Positions 52,678-61,553 of a DNA stretch of 64,000 nt are shown here, in pieces. Position 1 is the first letter of the stretch. Every line of letters starts with the position of its first letter. The notes beneath the pieces are model-generated. The model did not search any database. It saw only the letters and a list, made by a program, of their open reading frames with translations, and had not been told where the DNA came from. The stretch is from contig NZ_POQS01000002.1 in NCBI RefSeq assembly GCF_002885955.2, forward strand, positions 52,699 to 116,698. The letters are read 5' to 3'. The stretch comes from Achromobacter pulmonis. Lineage in GTDB: Bacteria > Pseudomonadota > Gammaproteobacteria > Burkholderiales > Burkholderiaceae_B. The translations under genes and the position numbers were made by a program.

Positions 52678-53307
52678 TCAACGTTGCCAGGTCAGCAGCT
52701 TGACGCCCGCAACGCCAAACACCACGGCCACCGTCCCTTCGATCCAGCGCCGCAGCCTGGCGTACAGCGCAATCATCGGCGCGGTCGAAAAAGCGATGGC
52801 GTAGCCGCCGAACACCATCACGCCAAGCGACGCGCAACCGCCGATGATCGCCGGCAAGGTGCCGTCCGACGCACTCTCTCCCAGCCCCAGCGACATGATC
52901 GCCATCCAGGCCAGCACCGCCTTGGGGTTGCCGATATGCATGAGCACGCCCTGGCGGTAGAGCGCCCGGTAGCGCGGGGTCACACGGCCCGTTTTCACAT
53001 TCGCAAAGGCCGCGCCCGGCCTCAGCGCCGACCTGCCGGCCCGCAACGCCAGATAGAGCAGATAGACGCCTCCCACCATCTTCATGATGTAGAGCGCCTG
53101 CGCGGATGCCGCCAGCACGGCGGAAATGCCGGTCGCCGCCAGCGTCGCCCAGAATAGCGAGCCCGTGATGACTCCCGCCGCCAGCGCAAGCGCCGGCACA
53201 CGGCCGTCACGCATCGCCGTTGCCATGATCGCCATATTGCTGGGCCCGGGACTGGCAGTGGCAATCAGATAAGTGCCATACACGAGGGCAAGCTGACTCA
53301 CGAGCAT
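52678..53307 (-). CDS. LysE/RhtB-family amino acid exporter
   Basis: A 209-aa membrane protein with six hydrophobic segments and the LysE family pattern: ASPGPSNMAIMATAMRDGR near the N-terminus, GVYLLYLALRAGRSAL, and HIGNPKAVLAWMAIMSLGL (the N-P-K motif). It exports amino acids or analogues. CCTGGAGAAACGCAA precedes the ATG at 53307; the frame is open upstream for 43 codons but the ATG starting MLVSQLALVYG is the family start. It is divergent from the methyltransferase gene. Confidence 0.9.
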   Translation of the reverse strand: MLVSQLALVYGTYLIATASPGPSNMAIMATAMRDGRVPALALAAGVITGSLFWATLAATGISAVLAASAQALYIMKMVGGVYLLYLALRAGRSALRPGAAFANVKTGRVTPRYRALYRQGVLMHIGNPKAVLAWMAIMSLGLGESASDGTLPAIIGGCASLGVMVFGGYAIAFSTAPMIALYARLRRWIEGTVAVVFGVAGVKLLTWQR

Positions 53308-53507
53308 TTGCGTTTCTCCAGGGATGCCAGGACATATCGCCGGCGCGGCTACGCGGCGCTTCAGCCCGAGCGCAAGCAGCACCGCGTCGCGCATGTTACT
53401 CGTATGCCAGATAACCTGGACCGCCAGATACCGCACAGTCCGCGGCCGGTTTTCCCGATTCGCGGCGGCGGCGGCGTTTTCGTTAAACTGACGCTTTCCG
53501 CCTACTC

Positions 53508-53534
53508 ATGCGCCCCGCCCATCGCGGGGCGCAT
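53508..53534 (+). promoter_or_regulatory. Strong stem-loop just before the methyltransferase start
   Basis: ATGCGCCCCGC (53508-53518), loop CCATC, GCGGGGCGCAT (53524-53534): eleven perfect pairs ending 11 bases before the ATG at 53546. There is no T-run. The gene has no evident ribosome site, so the structure may govern translation, or it may be a terminator-like relic. Confidence 0.5.
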
Positions 53535-53545
53535 TGCCTTACCCC

Positions 53546-54403
53546 ATGTCCGACAAAACCCACGACATCCGCCCCGGCCAGTCGATCGAACTGCTCAAGG
53601 CCCTGCACATCCTGACCCGCGACGGCAAGATGAACCAGGACAGCCGCCGCAAGCTCAAACAGGTCTACCACCTGTTCCAGTTCATCGAACCGCTGCTCAA
53701 GGACGTCCAGCAGCAACGCGGCGCCGTCACCCTGGCCGACCACGGCGCGGGCAAGTCGTACCTGGGCTTCATCCTGTACGACCTGTTCTTCAAGGAACAA
53801 CCCGAGGCCGTCAGGCAAGGCTCGCACATCTACGGCATCGAAACCCGCGAAGAGCTGGTCAAGTCATCCGAGGAACTGGCGCGCCACCTGGGCTTCGGCG
53901 GGATGTCCTTCCTCAACCTGTCGGTGGCCGAATCGATCACCTCGGACAAGCTGCCCGCCGCCATCGACGTGGTGACCGCGCTGCACGCCTGCAATACCGC
54001 GACCGACGACGCGATCCATTTCGCGCTGGAAAAGAAAGCCAGGTACATCGTCATCGTCCCCTGCTGCCAGGCCGAAGTCGCCGCGGTGCTGCGCAAGAAC
54101 AAGGCAAAGGCGCTGGCCGATCCGCTGGCCGAAATCTGGCGGCACCCGCTGCATACGCGCGAATTCGGCAGCCAGATCACCAATGTGCTGCGCTGCCTGC
54201 AACTGGAAGCGCACGGGTATCAGGTCAGCGTGACCGAGCTGGTCGGGTGGGAACACTCGATGAAGAACGAGCTGATCATTGCGCAGTACAAAAACCTGCC
54301 GCGCAGAAAGCCGGCGGAACGGCTGACGGAGATGCTGGAGCGCATCGGGCTGCAAGAACTGAAGGACCGGTTTTTCCTGCCGGAGCCGACGACGGCGGTC
54401 TGA
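53546..54403 (+). CDS. SAM-dependent methyltransferase (Methyltransf_32-like)
   Basis: A 285-aa protein starting MSDKTHDIRPGQSIELLKAL. SAM-binding motif I is TLADHGAGKSYLGFILYDLF (residues about 65-85). The segment VTALHACNTATDDAIHFALE and the VIVPCCQAEV motif are typical of Methyltransf_32 proteins. The substrate is unknown. The ATG at 53546 follows the stem-loop; an upstream TTG is unlikely. Its C-terminal 40 residues have a decayed copy about 300 bases downstream. Confidence 0.86.
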   Translation: MSDKTHDIRPGQSIELLKALHILTRDGKMNQDSRRKLKQVYHLFQFIEPLLKDVQQQRGAVTLADHGAGKSYLGFILYDLFFKEQPEAVRQGSHIYGIETREELVKSSEELARHLGFGGMSFLNLSVAESITSDKLPAAIDVVTALHACNTATDDAIHFALEKKARYIVIVPCCQAEVAAVLRKNKAKALADPLAEIWRHPLHTREFGSQITNVLRCLQLEAHGYQVSVTELVGWEHSMKNELIIAQYKNLPRRKPAERLTEMLERIGLQELKDRFFLPEPTTAV

Positions 54404-54406
54404 GCA

Positions 54407-54619
54407 TCAATCGCCGGAACTACGGCGCAGCCGATCCGTTGAATTCTTGTTCAGGCGCTGCGCTTCGGATTCCGCGTAGTCTTCCTCGCCCTCTTCGTAC
54501 TGGCCTTCATACATGCAGCTGCTGCGGTACCACGCGCACTCGCTGCCTATTGAGCAGCCCGACGTCAACGCGGTGAGAAACAGGATGACGCCGCAGCGGC
54601 CTATGGTTTGAATCGACAT
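54407..54619 (-). CDS. Small lipoprotein
   Basis: A 70-aa predicted lipoprotein. The signal (GRCGVILFLTALTSGC) has a lipobox with Cys at residue 22. The short mature part has a Cys pair (CAWYRSSC) and an acidic stretch (EGQYEEGEEDYAESEAQ). It is convergent with the methyltransferase (three bases between the stops). Family not recognised. GGGAGAGATAT before the ATG provides a ribosome site. Confidence 0.7.
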   Translation of the reverse strand: MSIQTIGRCGVILFLTALTSGCSIGSECAWYRSSCMYEGQYEEGEEDYAESEAQRLNKNSTDRLRRSSGD

Positions 54620-54708
54620 ATCTCTCCCTGGTTATTGATGGGTAGTGTAGGAGATGAAGATGGCGATTTGGGGCTGAGTCGGAATCCGATACCTTTGATC
54701 ACGAATGA

Positions 54709-54831
54709 ATTGATCGTTGGGTGGGGCAAGTATTTGCCGAGGAAAGGCCCTCCGAGCAGTTGACCAAGGCGCTCGAACGCATTGGGTTGCTGGCGTTGAA
54801 GGATCGGTTTTTCTCGCCACAGAATGAATGA
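54709..54831 (+). pseudogene. Decayed copy of the methyltransferase C-terminus
   Basis: Reading the plus strand gives NELIVGWGKYLPRK in one frame, then, after a frame change near 54741-54750, ERPSEQLTKALERIGLLALK and DRFFSPQNE to a stop at 54829. This parallels NELIIAQYKNLPRRKPAERL, then TEMLERIGLQELKDRFFLPE, at the end of the gene at 53546-54403. It is a partial tandem duplicate with at least one frameshift and no start. Confidence 0.8.
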
Positions 54832-55101
54832 AAATTGACACAGGACCGCATGCGGCCCTTTTGACAAAGCGCGGACAGCCGCCGCGATAGCGGCGTTTTC
54901 ATGTCCGTAGGCGTGACGCACGTTCCTCTATGGGCCGGCCTTGGCTGGGGCACGTTCGCATGCCCCGGTTTCCTTTGTCACCAGTCTGTTCAGCCGTTGG
55001 CAGCACGGTGGGAACCTTTGTTGATCGGATCACTGAGCCGTTTCTCATCCCCTCTGATGCAGGCAGGCGGGCCGATGCGATAACTTCGGCCGCATCCTGG
55101 A
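54832..55101. other. 270 bases with a terminator but no gene
   Basis: Apart from a hairpin at 54880-54899 this stretch between the decayed copy and the end of the TonB receptor gene has only short, unsupported frames. It may include further remnants of the duplication, but I see no readable similarity. Confidence 0.4.
54880..54899 (+). terminator. Small intrinsic terminator
   Basis: CGCCGC (54880-54885), loop GATA, GCGGCG (54890-54895), then TTTT (54896-54899). It is the right form for a plus-strand terminator and lies after the methyltransferase remnant. Confidence 0.5.
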
Positions 55102-57582
55102 TCAAAAGTCGTAGCGCAACATCACCGCAGCATACCGTGGCGATCCGTAGTGGCCATAGCTGCCGCCCATGCCCTGGTAATAGGTCTTGTCGAACAAGTT
55201 GTTGATGTTCAATGTTGCCGCCAGCTGCTCGTTGAACTGGTAGCGCGCCATCAGGTTCACCACCGTGTACGCATCCTGCCGGACCGTGCTGTCATAGCGG
55301 CTGAAGTACAACGAGGTCTTCGACGTCCAGTCGACACCACCGCCCACCGTCAGGCCGTTCCAGGCGCCGCCCAGCCGATACGTCGTCCACAGGCGCAGCG
55401 TGTTGACCGGCAATTGGGTCAGCAATTGCGAGCCTTGCGCGTCTTCGCTTTTGGCATGGCTGAAGCCCGCATGCACGTTCCAGCCCGGGAGTATCTCACC
55501 GGCCACTTCCAGATCGATGCCCGTGGTCGTAGCGCCCTTGGCCGCACGATAGGCCGAGTTGTCCGTCCCCGGCACGGTGTAGCCCGCATCCAGCTCCGCC
55601 ACATTGTCTTTCTGGGACCGGTATATGGCCACGCTGGTGTTCAGGCGGCGGTTCAGGAATTCTCCCTTCCAGCCCATCTCATAGTTCTTGCCCACGATGG
55701 GATCGAGGACGTTGCCGTTGCGGTCCTGGGAGGATTGCGGCTGAAAAATGTCGGTGTAGCTCGCATAGACCGATTGTTCGGGCGTCAGGTCATAGACGAT
55801 GCCTGCGTAGGGCGTAATTTCGCCGCGCGCACGCATGTTGTAGGTCTGCAGGAAATTGTCGGTTGGGCTCTCGTAGTAGTAGTCATAGTTGTAGTCGGAC
55901 CGCCTCGCGCCAAGAATCAGATGCACGTCATTGATCGGGTTAAGACGAAATGCCGCATAGCTGCCGCTCTGGCGCGATTTCACGTTGAAGATTTCGCCCA
56001 CGGTGCCGCTGTTGCCCGGCCGGGCCATGTTGTTGCCCCAGGTGTAGAAGTTGACCGTAGACACCCCGACGTCCCAGCCCTTGTGCTTGTTCTCGTAGTC
56101 CTGGAAGTTGAAGCCCGCGATGAATTCATGTGTCCGTCCACCCAGTTCAAAGGGGCCCTGGATCGTGACATCCACACCCGACTGGTTTTGTGTGGCGCCT
56201 GCACGGTAGGCCAGCATGCCCGCGTCGCCCGTGGCCTGGTCCAGAAAGGACCGCCCCGAACCCACTCGATACGAGCCGTTCAGGTTGGAACGGTCCACGT
56301 CCATGTAGTTGGCAGCGATCTTGAACTGCCACTCATGCGCCAGCGCCTGTTCGACGTTCAACGAGTAGTTGGTGGTCTTGAATTCGTCGTACATCCAGTG
56401 GGCGCCGGAACTCGTAGAGCGCGTGAAGTGCGTCTGCTGGCCGTTGGTGAAAACCAACGGAACACCCGGTGCGCCCGTCGCCTTGTACTGCTGGTGGTCG
56501 ATGCCGAAGCGCAGCAGTGTGGAATCGGTCAGGTCGGCCTCGATGACGCCGTACAGCACGTCCTTGTCTTGCGTGTAGGCATCCATGAATGTGTGGTTAT
56601 CCTGCTTGGCGGCCACGATCCGGCCGCGCAGTTTCCCGTTGCTGATCAGCGGGCCCGCCATATCGGCTTCAGCGCGATACAGGTCCCACGAACCCACGCC
56701 CACCTGAGCGTGGGCCTGGAATTCATGGGTAGGCCGCTTGCGGATCAGGTTGACGGTGCCGCTCGGACTGCCCGCGCCCGTCATCAGGCCGGTGGCGCCG
56801 CGCACCACTTCCACGCGGTCATAAAGCGCCATATCGAGCAAAGTGCTGGGCATGGTGCGTGACTGGTTCACTTGCGTGGTCGTCACGCCATCCAGCTGGT
56901 AAGTGTCCATGGCGCTGCCGCGCGAATAGATGTTGAAGCGCTCGCCGCCGTCCTGAGACATGGTGATACCCGGTGTCTCGTTCAGCACGTCGGTCATGCT
57001 GTTGAGCTGCTGATCCTCAATCTGTTGCCGGGTGATTATGCTGATCGACTGCGGGGTTTCCTTGATCGACAGATTCATCTTCGTCGCGGTGTTGCTGACA
57101 GGCATCGTGTAGCTGCCGGTGCCTTCACTGGCAGGCGCACCGGCGGCACCCAACACGGTGAGCGGTTCCAGAATCGTCGCCGCGTACGGGTCCGCGCTCT
57201 CGGCGCGCAAGGTGTACGCGCCGTCTGCCTGTCGCACGGCTTGCAGGCCGGAACCAATGAGCAGCATTTGAAAGGCAGCCTGCACGTTGTAGCGGCCTTG
57301 CAGACCGGCGGTGGCCTTGCCTTGGGTGAGCGTGCCGGGCGCGGTCAGGAACACGCCGGCGTCGGCGGCCAGCTGATTCAGTGCGGCGGTCAACGGACCT
57401 GCCGGGATGGCGTAGTCGCGGACGTCGGCGGCTTGTGCGTGTGCCACGGGCGTCCAGGCCGCCGCGCCGCCGGTCAAGCCGGCAACAGCCAGGTGCAGGG
57501 AAAGTGCCATGGGCCGAATAGCAAAACGCGGGGGGGTGTTGAGTGCGCGATCGGGGCAGAGATGGGTACGGCTGCGAAGCAT
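55102..57582 (-). CDS. TonB-dependent siderophore receptor with STN signalling domain
   Basis: An 826-aa FpvA/FecA-type receptor. After the signal peptide (SLHLAVAGLTGGAAAWTP...HAQA) comes an STN domain (YAIPAGPLTAALNQLAADAG and LQGRYNVQAAFQMLLIGSGL). A TonB-box-like region is followed by the plug (KETPQSISIITRQQIEDQQL) and a 22-stranded barrel ending in YAAVMLRYDF. The STN domain passes ligand binding to the FecR partner. The substrate is probably a hydroxamate- or mixed-type siderophore of foreign origin; not readable. I use the ATG at 57582; the TTG at 57600 is less likely. Confidence 0.93.
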   Translation of the reverse strand: MLRSRTHLCPDRALNTPPRFAIRPMALSLHLAVAGLTGGAAAWTPVAHAQAADVRDYAIPAGPLTAALNQLAADAGVFLTAPGTLTQGKATAGLQGRYNVQAAFQMLLIGSGLQAVRQADGAYTLRAESADPYAATILEPLTVLGAAGAPASEGTGSYTMPVSNTATKMNLSIKETPQSISIITRQQIEDQQLNSMTDVLNETPGITMSQDGGERFNIYSRGSAMDTYQLDGVTTTQVNQSRTMPSTLLDMALYDRVEVVRGATGLMTGAGSPSGTVNLIRKRPTHEFQAHAQVGVGSWDLYRAEADMAGPLISNGKLRGRIVAAKQDNHTFMDAYTQDKDVLYGVIEADLTDSTLLRFGIDHQQYKATGAPGVPLVFTNGQQTHFTRSTSSGAHWMYDEFKTTNYSLNVEQALAHEWQFKIAANYMDVDRSNLNGSYRVGSGRSFLDQATGDAGMLAYRAGATQNQSGVDVTIQGPFELGGRTHEFIAGFNFQDYENKHKGWDVGVSTVNFYTWGNNMARPGNSGTVGEIFNVKSRQSGSYAAFRLNPINDVHLILGARRSDYNYDYYYESPTDNFLQTYNMRARGEITPYAGIVYDLTPEQSVYASYTDIFQPQSSQDRNGNVLDPIVGKNYEMGWKGEFLNRRLNTSVAIYRSQKDNVAELDAGYTVPGTDNSAYRAAKGATTTGIDLEVAGEILPGWNVHAGFSHAKSEDAQGSQLLTQLPVNTLRLWTTYRLGGAWNGLTVGGGVDWTSKTSLYFSRYDSTVRQDAYTVVNLMARYQFNEQLAATLNINNLFDKTYYQGMGGSYGHYGSPRYAAVMLRYDF

Positions 57583-57653
57583 AAGACGCAAATCCCTCAA
57601 AGCGTGGTGGTGAACAGCGAGAGGGAGGTCATCGACACGTCGATCTGAACTTC

Positions 57654-57677
57654 TCTCATTCCGTAAATCGGATGAGA
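57654..57677. other. Short hairpin between fecR and the receptor gene
   Basis: TCTCATTCCG (57654-57663) pairs with CGGATGAGA (57669-57677) with one bulged base, loop TAAAT. It lies in the 133-base gap between fecR and the receptor gene. On the minus strand it could attenuate or stabilise the receptor message. No T-run follows. Confidence 0.35.
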
Positions 57678-57715
57678 TTCAAAAACCCGAACTCCTTTTC
57701 AAGAAACCTTGGCGA

Positions 57716-58681
57716 TCAGCGCGCGACGATCGATGTCCACCATGGGAGCGGCCGCCGCACGCGCACGGGTAGATTGCGTTCCAGCATGGCTAGGGCGCGG
57801 TCGGAGTCGTCGGCCGGGAACACGCCCATGACGAGCATGTCGGCGACTTCCGGCGCCACGCCCAGATAGCCCTTGCGGTATCGGCCCAGTTCATTGATGA
57901 GCGCTTTCAAGGGCAGGTTGTCAGCCAGCACGACGCCCCGGGCCCACGCTTCGCGAGCGGGGTCGGCTTGCGCGGTGGACAGAATCGATTCCGCATTGAA
58001 GCGGGCTTGGCCGCCTGCCACTACGTTCACCGACGCGCCGGCAGGGGTGCGCACCGCCACTCCTCCGTCATAGACGTCCAGCTGGACTTGGCCGTCCGTC
58101 AGGCGCACGCTGAAACGCGTGCCCAGTGCCTGCATGCGGCCCAATCGGGAATCGACATAAAACGGGCGGTTGGCGCGATCCGGCGCCGTTTCGACCAGGA
58201 TCTCTCCCGCTCGCAGCGTCACGCGGCGCGCGGCGTTGCAATAATCCACATCGAGCGCGCTACGGGCATTGAGCCAGATTCTTGATCCGTCTGCCAGCAG
58301 CAGGTCGCGACGTTCTCCGGTGCCCGTGGAATAGTCGGCGGCAAGCGCAAGCGTCGAGTCGGGCAGCGGCGTGTGACGCAACCCCATCCAGCCCAACACG
58401 CTCGTGCCCAGCACGATGGCGCCGCTGCTCAGCAGTTGGCGCCGCTTGAGCGCACCCTTGCGCGCCATGGTGGCGCCCGCCAGCGCCGCTTCGGCCCCGC
58501 CCAGGCGCAGCGGCTCGAACCGTTGGCTGACGGCTTCGATGTGATGCCACGCGGTCGCGTGCTCGGCCCGTTCGTGCAGCCAGGTCTGCCACGCGGTCCG
58601 GTCCTGCTCGGTCGCACTATCCGCGCGCAACAACGCAAACCAGTTGGCAGCCTGTTGCAGGCTGTCGAAATCGGCTTTCAT
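57716..58681 (-). CDS. fecR: FecR-like anti-sigma/signal transducer
   Basis: A 321-aa protein with the FecR layout. The N-terminal anti-sigma domain (QQAANWFALLRADSATEQDR, then WQTWLHERAEHATAWHHIEA) precedes one membrane segment (LLSSGAIVLGTSVLGWMGL). A periplasmic FecR domain follows, with LLLADGSRIWLNARSALDVD, and the C-terminal part faces the STN domain of the receptor. The start is uncertain between the ATG at 58681 and an in-frame GTG at 58708. It lies between the sigma factor and receptor genes, the standard order. Confidence 0.92.
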   Translation of the reverse strand: MKADFDSLQQAANWFALLRADSATEQDRTAWQTWLHERAEHATAWHHIEAVSQRFEPLRLGGAEAALAGATMARKGALKRRQLLSSGAIVLGTSVLGWMGLRHTPLPDSTLALAADYSTGTGERRDLLLADGSRIWLNARSALDVDYCNAARRVTLRAGEILVETAPDRANRPFYVDSRLGRMQALGTRFSVRLTDGQVQLDVYDGGVAVRTPAGASVNVVAGGQARFNAESILSTAQADPAREAWARGVVLADNLPLKALINELGRYRKGYLGVAPEVADMLVMGVFPADDSDRALAMLERNLPVRVRRPLPWWTSIVAR

Positions 58682-58748
58682 TGCACAGTCCAACGGAGAC
58701 TCGGCCACGATGTCGGAAGGTGGAACCCGCGAAGGCGGCGCCGTCCGT

Positions 58749-59282
58749 TCACTTGCCCAGCCCGGCGTCGATCAGGGCGCATTGCAACATGCCCTGAGCA
58801 ATGTATTTTTGGACCATGCGCTCGGACACCCTCACGGTCTGGGCGATCTCGCGATAAGGCACGCCGTCCACCTGCGCCAGGACGAAGGCCGTGGCGGCCT
58901 TGTGCGGCAAGCGGCTCAGCATCGTGCCGATTTCCATCAGCGTTTCGATGATCAATGCCCGTTGTTCGGGAGAGGGCTCGAATGATTCGGGGCGCGCGGC
59001 CAGCGTGTCCAGCCAGGCCTGTTCGACTTCACGTCGTCGCCAGAAGTCCGCGCACAGGCCATTGGCCATGGCGCGCAAATAGCCTCGGGCTTCCGGAAAG
59101 CTCTTGAATCCTTGCGAGGCCGGCTTGCTGAGTAAGCGAAGGAAGGCGTCATGAGCCAGGTCGGCGGCATCGGCCGCGTTGCCCAGGCGGCGGCGTAACC
59201 ACCCTTGGAGCCATTCGTGGTGGTCGCAATAGATTACATTCAGCGACGGTGCCGCACCGTATCCGTCAGACTTCATTTCCAT
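58749..59282 (-). CDS. fecI: FecI-like ECF sigma factor
   Basis: A 177-aa ECF sigma factor. Sigma region 2 is LAHDAFLRLLSKP followed by GYLRAMANGLCADFWRRREV, and region 4 has LPHKAATAFVLAQVDGVPYR and the HTH IAQTVRVSERMVQKYI. It should drive the downstream receptor gene when FecR is signalled. Starts at 59282 and 59276 are both possible. Iron-responsive control would be expected, but no perfect Fur box is visible upstream. Confidence 0.92.
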   Translation of the reverse strand: MEMKSDGYGAAPSLNVIYCDHHEWLQGWLRRRLGNAADAADLAHDAFLRLLSKPASQGFKSFPEARGYLRAMANGLCADFWRRREVEQAWLDTLAARPESFEPSPEQRALIIETLMEIGTMLSRLPHKAATAFVLAQVDGVPYREIAQTVRVSERMVQKYIAQGMLQCALIDAGLGK

Positions 59283-59366
59283 TCCGGCCCGCGGCGGTGG
59301 GGCCCCTCCGTCCAAATTTTGTAAACGAAACTAATTCGTATTTGCAAAAGCGAGACGAATGATAAC
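59283..59366 (-). promoter_or_regulatory. fecI upstream region, possible weak Fur site
   Basis: An AT-rich stretch precedes the sigma factor gene. GAATGATAACT at 59357-59367 is a partial match to the Fur box core (GATAATGAT-type), and CGAAACTAATTCG at 59328-59340 forms a short palindrome-like element. Neither is a full consensus; assignment rests on the iron-uptake context. Confidence 0.3.
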
Positions 59367-59576
59367 TCAACAGGAAGCGCTTGGCATGCACCTATTTTTG
59401 CGAGGCCAATAAACGCTCCCTGAGCGAAAGCGCTGGGTAAGGAGGGCCACGCATAACGCCAGCCCAGGCACGTTGCGGACCATCAACGCCCCCAGCACAC
59501 TCAGCGTCAGGAGCGTACCCGGCAGCATGGATGGGTCCCTGTAGGGAAAATCTGCAGCACCATTGCCCACGATCAC
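59367..59576 (-). CDS. Small hydrophobic protein or remnant downstream of the MFS gene
   Basis: From the GTG at 59576 a 69-aa frame contains a hydrophobic segment (MLPGTLLTLSVLGALMVRNV, then PGLALCVALLTQ). The frame is open further upstream to about 59605. A short membrane protein or the tail of a decayed larger gene are both possible. It follows the MFS gene in the same direction by about 28 bases. Not recognised. Confidence 0.35.
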   Translation of the reverse strand: MIVGNGAADFPYRDPSMLPGTLLTLSVLGALMVRNVPGLALCVALLTQRFRSGSVYWPRKNRCMPSASC

Positions 59577-59604
59577 GGAGACACCATAGAGCGCAAGCCC
59601 CTCT

Positions 59605-60762
59605 TCAGTGCCACCCTTGCTGGCGGCGGCGCAGGTAAGGCAGGATACTCAAGAGTCCCAGCACCGCTAGCCCCGCACCGATCCATAACGCGATCCGAAA
59701 TTCATAGCCCGCGGAGATCGCCATGCCGGACAGAAACGTCCCGCCGCCCAGGCCAATATTGATCACGGACGTATGAACCGCGTTCACCAAGGGGCCCGGA
59801 TGTGCCACGCTGACGATGCGCGCCATCATCGCCGGATTCATCGGCACGCCGGACAAGCCGATCAGGATGACGAAAGCCACTGCCAGCCAGGCATACTGCG
59901 CCAGCAGCGCCATGCCAATTAACGAAAAGCTGAGCACCGTCAGGCCAGTCACCATGATCGTGAGGCTATGTCGATAGGCTAAACGCCCCGTGATCATATT
60001 CCCGGCAAGATTGGCCGCGCCGTAGAGCATCAAGATGATCGGCACGACCTGCATCGTCAAGCCGGTGACCGAGGTCAGAATCGGCACGAAATAGCTGAAG
60101 GCGGCAAAGCTTGCCCCCAAAATCAGGCAACTGGTCGCGCAGGCCTTCCAGTACGCCACCTTCTTGAACGCCTGCAGCTCCTCGGCCATGTTCAGGCTGC
60201 CCTTGCCGCCGCCGACGTTGGGCAAGGTGCGAACGAGCACCGCCAGGCAAACGAGCACCAAGAGCGCCACCAGGCCGAAACTCACGCGCCAGCCCCAGTG
60301 CTGGTTGATGATGGTGGCCAGTGGCACGCCGAAGACGTTCGATACCATGAAGCCGCCAATCACCACGGCGGCCGCGCGCGGTCGGTTTTCAATGGGCACC
60401 AACGCCATGCTGGTGGCCAAGGACAAACTCAGGCACCCCGCGCATAAGACGCCGATGATCAAGCGCACCGCGACCAGTATGGCGTGATCCGAGATGAAGG
60501 CGCTAAAACCCTGCACCAGCACGTACGCGGCAAGCAACGCCAGCAATGTCGGTCGGTAAGGGACTTTGAGCTTCAGAAATACATACGTAAGCACCGGTCC
60601 GCCCAGCATCACGCCAAATGCGAAATACGAGATCAAGTGCCCCACCTGCCCTATCGTGATGCCGAAGGCCTCAGATAAGGTTTCCATCATTCCTGCCACC
60701 ATCAATTCCGAGGTGCCAATCGAGAAGACGGCCAGCCCCAGAATGTAGACCACCAACGGCAT
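59605..60762 (-). CDS. MFS drug/sugar efflux transporter (AraJ-like)
   Basis: A 385-aa major facilitator with 12 hydrophobic segments. The opening YILGLAVFSIGTSELMVAGM is typical of the AraJ/YdhP/SotB group (G-T-S/T-E-F-x-x-x-G). The motif A region has FAFGVMLGGPVLTYVFLKLK, and motif C-like AVVIGGFMVSNVFGVPLATI follows. It should be a proton-driven efflux pump. A palindrome matching the one before the TetR gene lies 22 bases upstream of the start, so the TetR protein at 60907 is the likely repressor. Confidence 0.9.
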   Translation of the reverse strand: MPLVVYILGLAVFSIGTSELMVAGMMETLSEAFGITIGQVGHLISYFAFGVMLGGPVLTYVFLKLKVPYRPTLLALLAAYVLVQGFSAFISDHAILVAVRLIIGVLCAGCLSLSLATSMALVPIENRPRAAAVVIGGFMVSNVFGVPLATIINQHWGWRVSFGLVALLVLVCLAVLVRTLPNVGGGKGSLNMAEELQAFKKVAYWKACATSCLILGASFAAFSYFVPILTSVTGLTMQVVPIILMLYGAANLAGNMITGRLAYRHSLTIMVTGLTVLSFSLIGMALLAQYAWLAVAFVILIGLSGVPMNPAMMARIVSVAHPGPLVNAVHTSVINIGLGGGTFLSGMAISAGYEFRIALWIGAGLAVLGLLSILPYLRRRQQGWH

Positions 60763-60783
60763 TTCCTACTTTCCTAATAGTTA

Positions 60784-60800
60784 TTGAACAATCATTCCAA
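60784..60800. promoter_or_regulatory. TetR-operator-like palindrome before the MFS gene
   Basis: TTGAACAATCATTCCAA (60784-60800) is an imperfect palindrome 22 bases upstream of the MFS start. It resembles the palindrome at 61554-61571 upstream of the TetR gene. Confidence 0.65.
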
Positions 60801-60906
60801 AAATAGTCAAAAAAACACGCGTCGACTACGCAATCATAAGAATCACGCCTATAAAAAATTACCTCCAGGGGTCGGCACAAGCACCCAAGTCCCCTGCTCG
60901 CCCCCC

Positions 60907-61509
60907 CTACAGGTTGGCCAGCAGCCCCGTCACGGCATCGTTGAGAACGCTCTTATCTGAAATATTTTTATTCAGCACTCGCAGCCCGTAGTAGCCCGCC
61001 AAGAAACCCCGGGCCATTTCGACGGCCGAGATCGTCGTGCCGAATTCGCCATTCTTTTGCCCTTCGGTAAAAACCGAGACCAAGGCCGTCTCCAGGCGTT
61101 GGCGGTATTCGGTGTTCAGCGTCGCGACGACCTCATCCTTGCTGCCACGCTCGAGCGCGGAGAACAGCACCATGGCCTCATGCTGCTCGGCCTGCGCCAG
61201 GTCCTCAGCCACGCCCCAGAGCAAGAGCGTACGCAGGCGGTCCCTGACCGAACCCGCTTGCATCAGGATGGTCAGCTGGGCTTGCATGCTCTTTTCGTGG
61301 CTGCGCAAAAGGGCCTGCTCATAAAGCGCCTGCTTATTGCCAAAGGCGTTATACAGGCTGCCCCGCCCGAGGCCGGTACTGTCGCAGAGGTCCTGCGCCG
61401 AGGTCCCGGCGAATCCATTCTCGCTGAAGACCCCAACCGCGGCATCAATAATTTCTTCGTCTTCGAATTGCCGAGGACGCCCCTGGCTGGGCGATTTTTC
61501 CTTGCTCAT
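60907..61509 (-). CDS. TetR-family repressor
   Basis: A 200-aa regulator. The HTH is FEDEEIIDAAVGVFSENGFA, then GTSAQDLCDSTGLGRGSLYN and AFGNKQALYEQALL; the helical ligand domain has typical TetR_C length. I use the ATG at 61509 (MSKEKSPSQGRPRQF); the frame is open upstream but that start is the family norm. It probably represses the MFS efflux gene and itself. Confidence 0.92.
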   Translation of the reverse strand: MSKEKSPSQGRPRQFEDEEIIDAAVGVFSENGFAGTSAQDLCDSTGLGRGSLYNAFGNKQALYEQALLRSHEKSMQAQLTILMQAGSVRDRLRTLLLWGVAEDLAQAEQHEAMVLFSALERGSKDEVVATLNTEYRQRLETALVSVFTEGQKNGEFGTTISAVEMARGFLAGYYGLRVLNKNISDKSVLNDAVTGLLANL

Positions 61510-61553
61510 GCGTCGAGTACAGCTGAAGCGTTCAGTGCGCAAAGATAGCAGTT

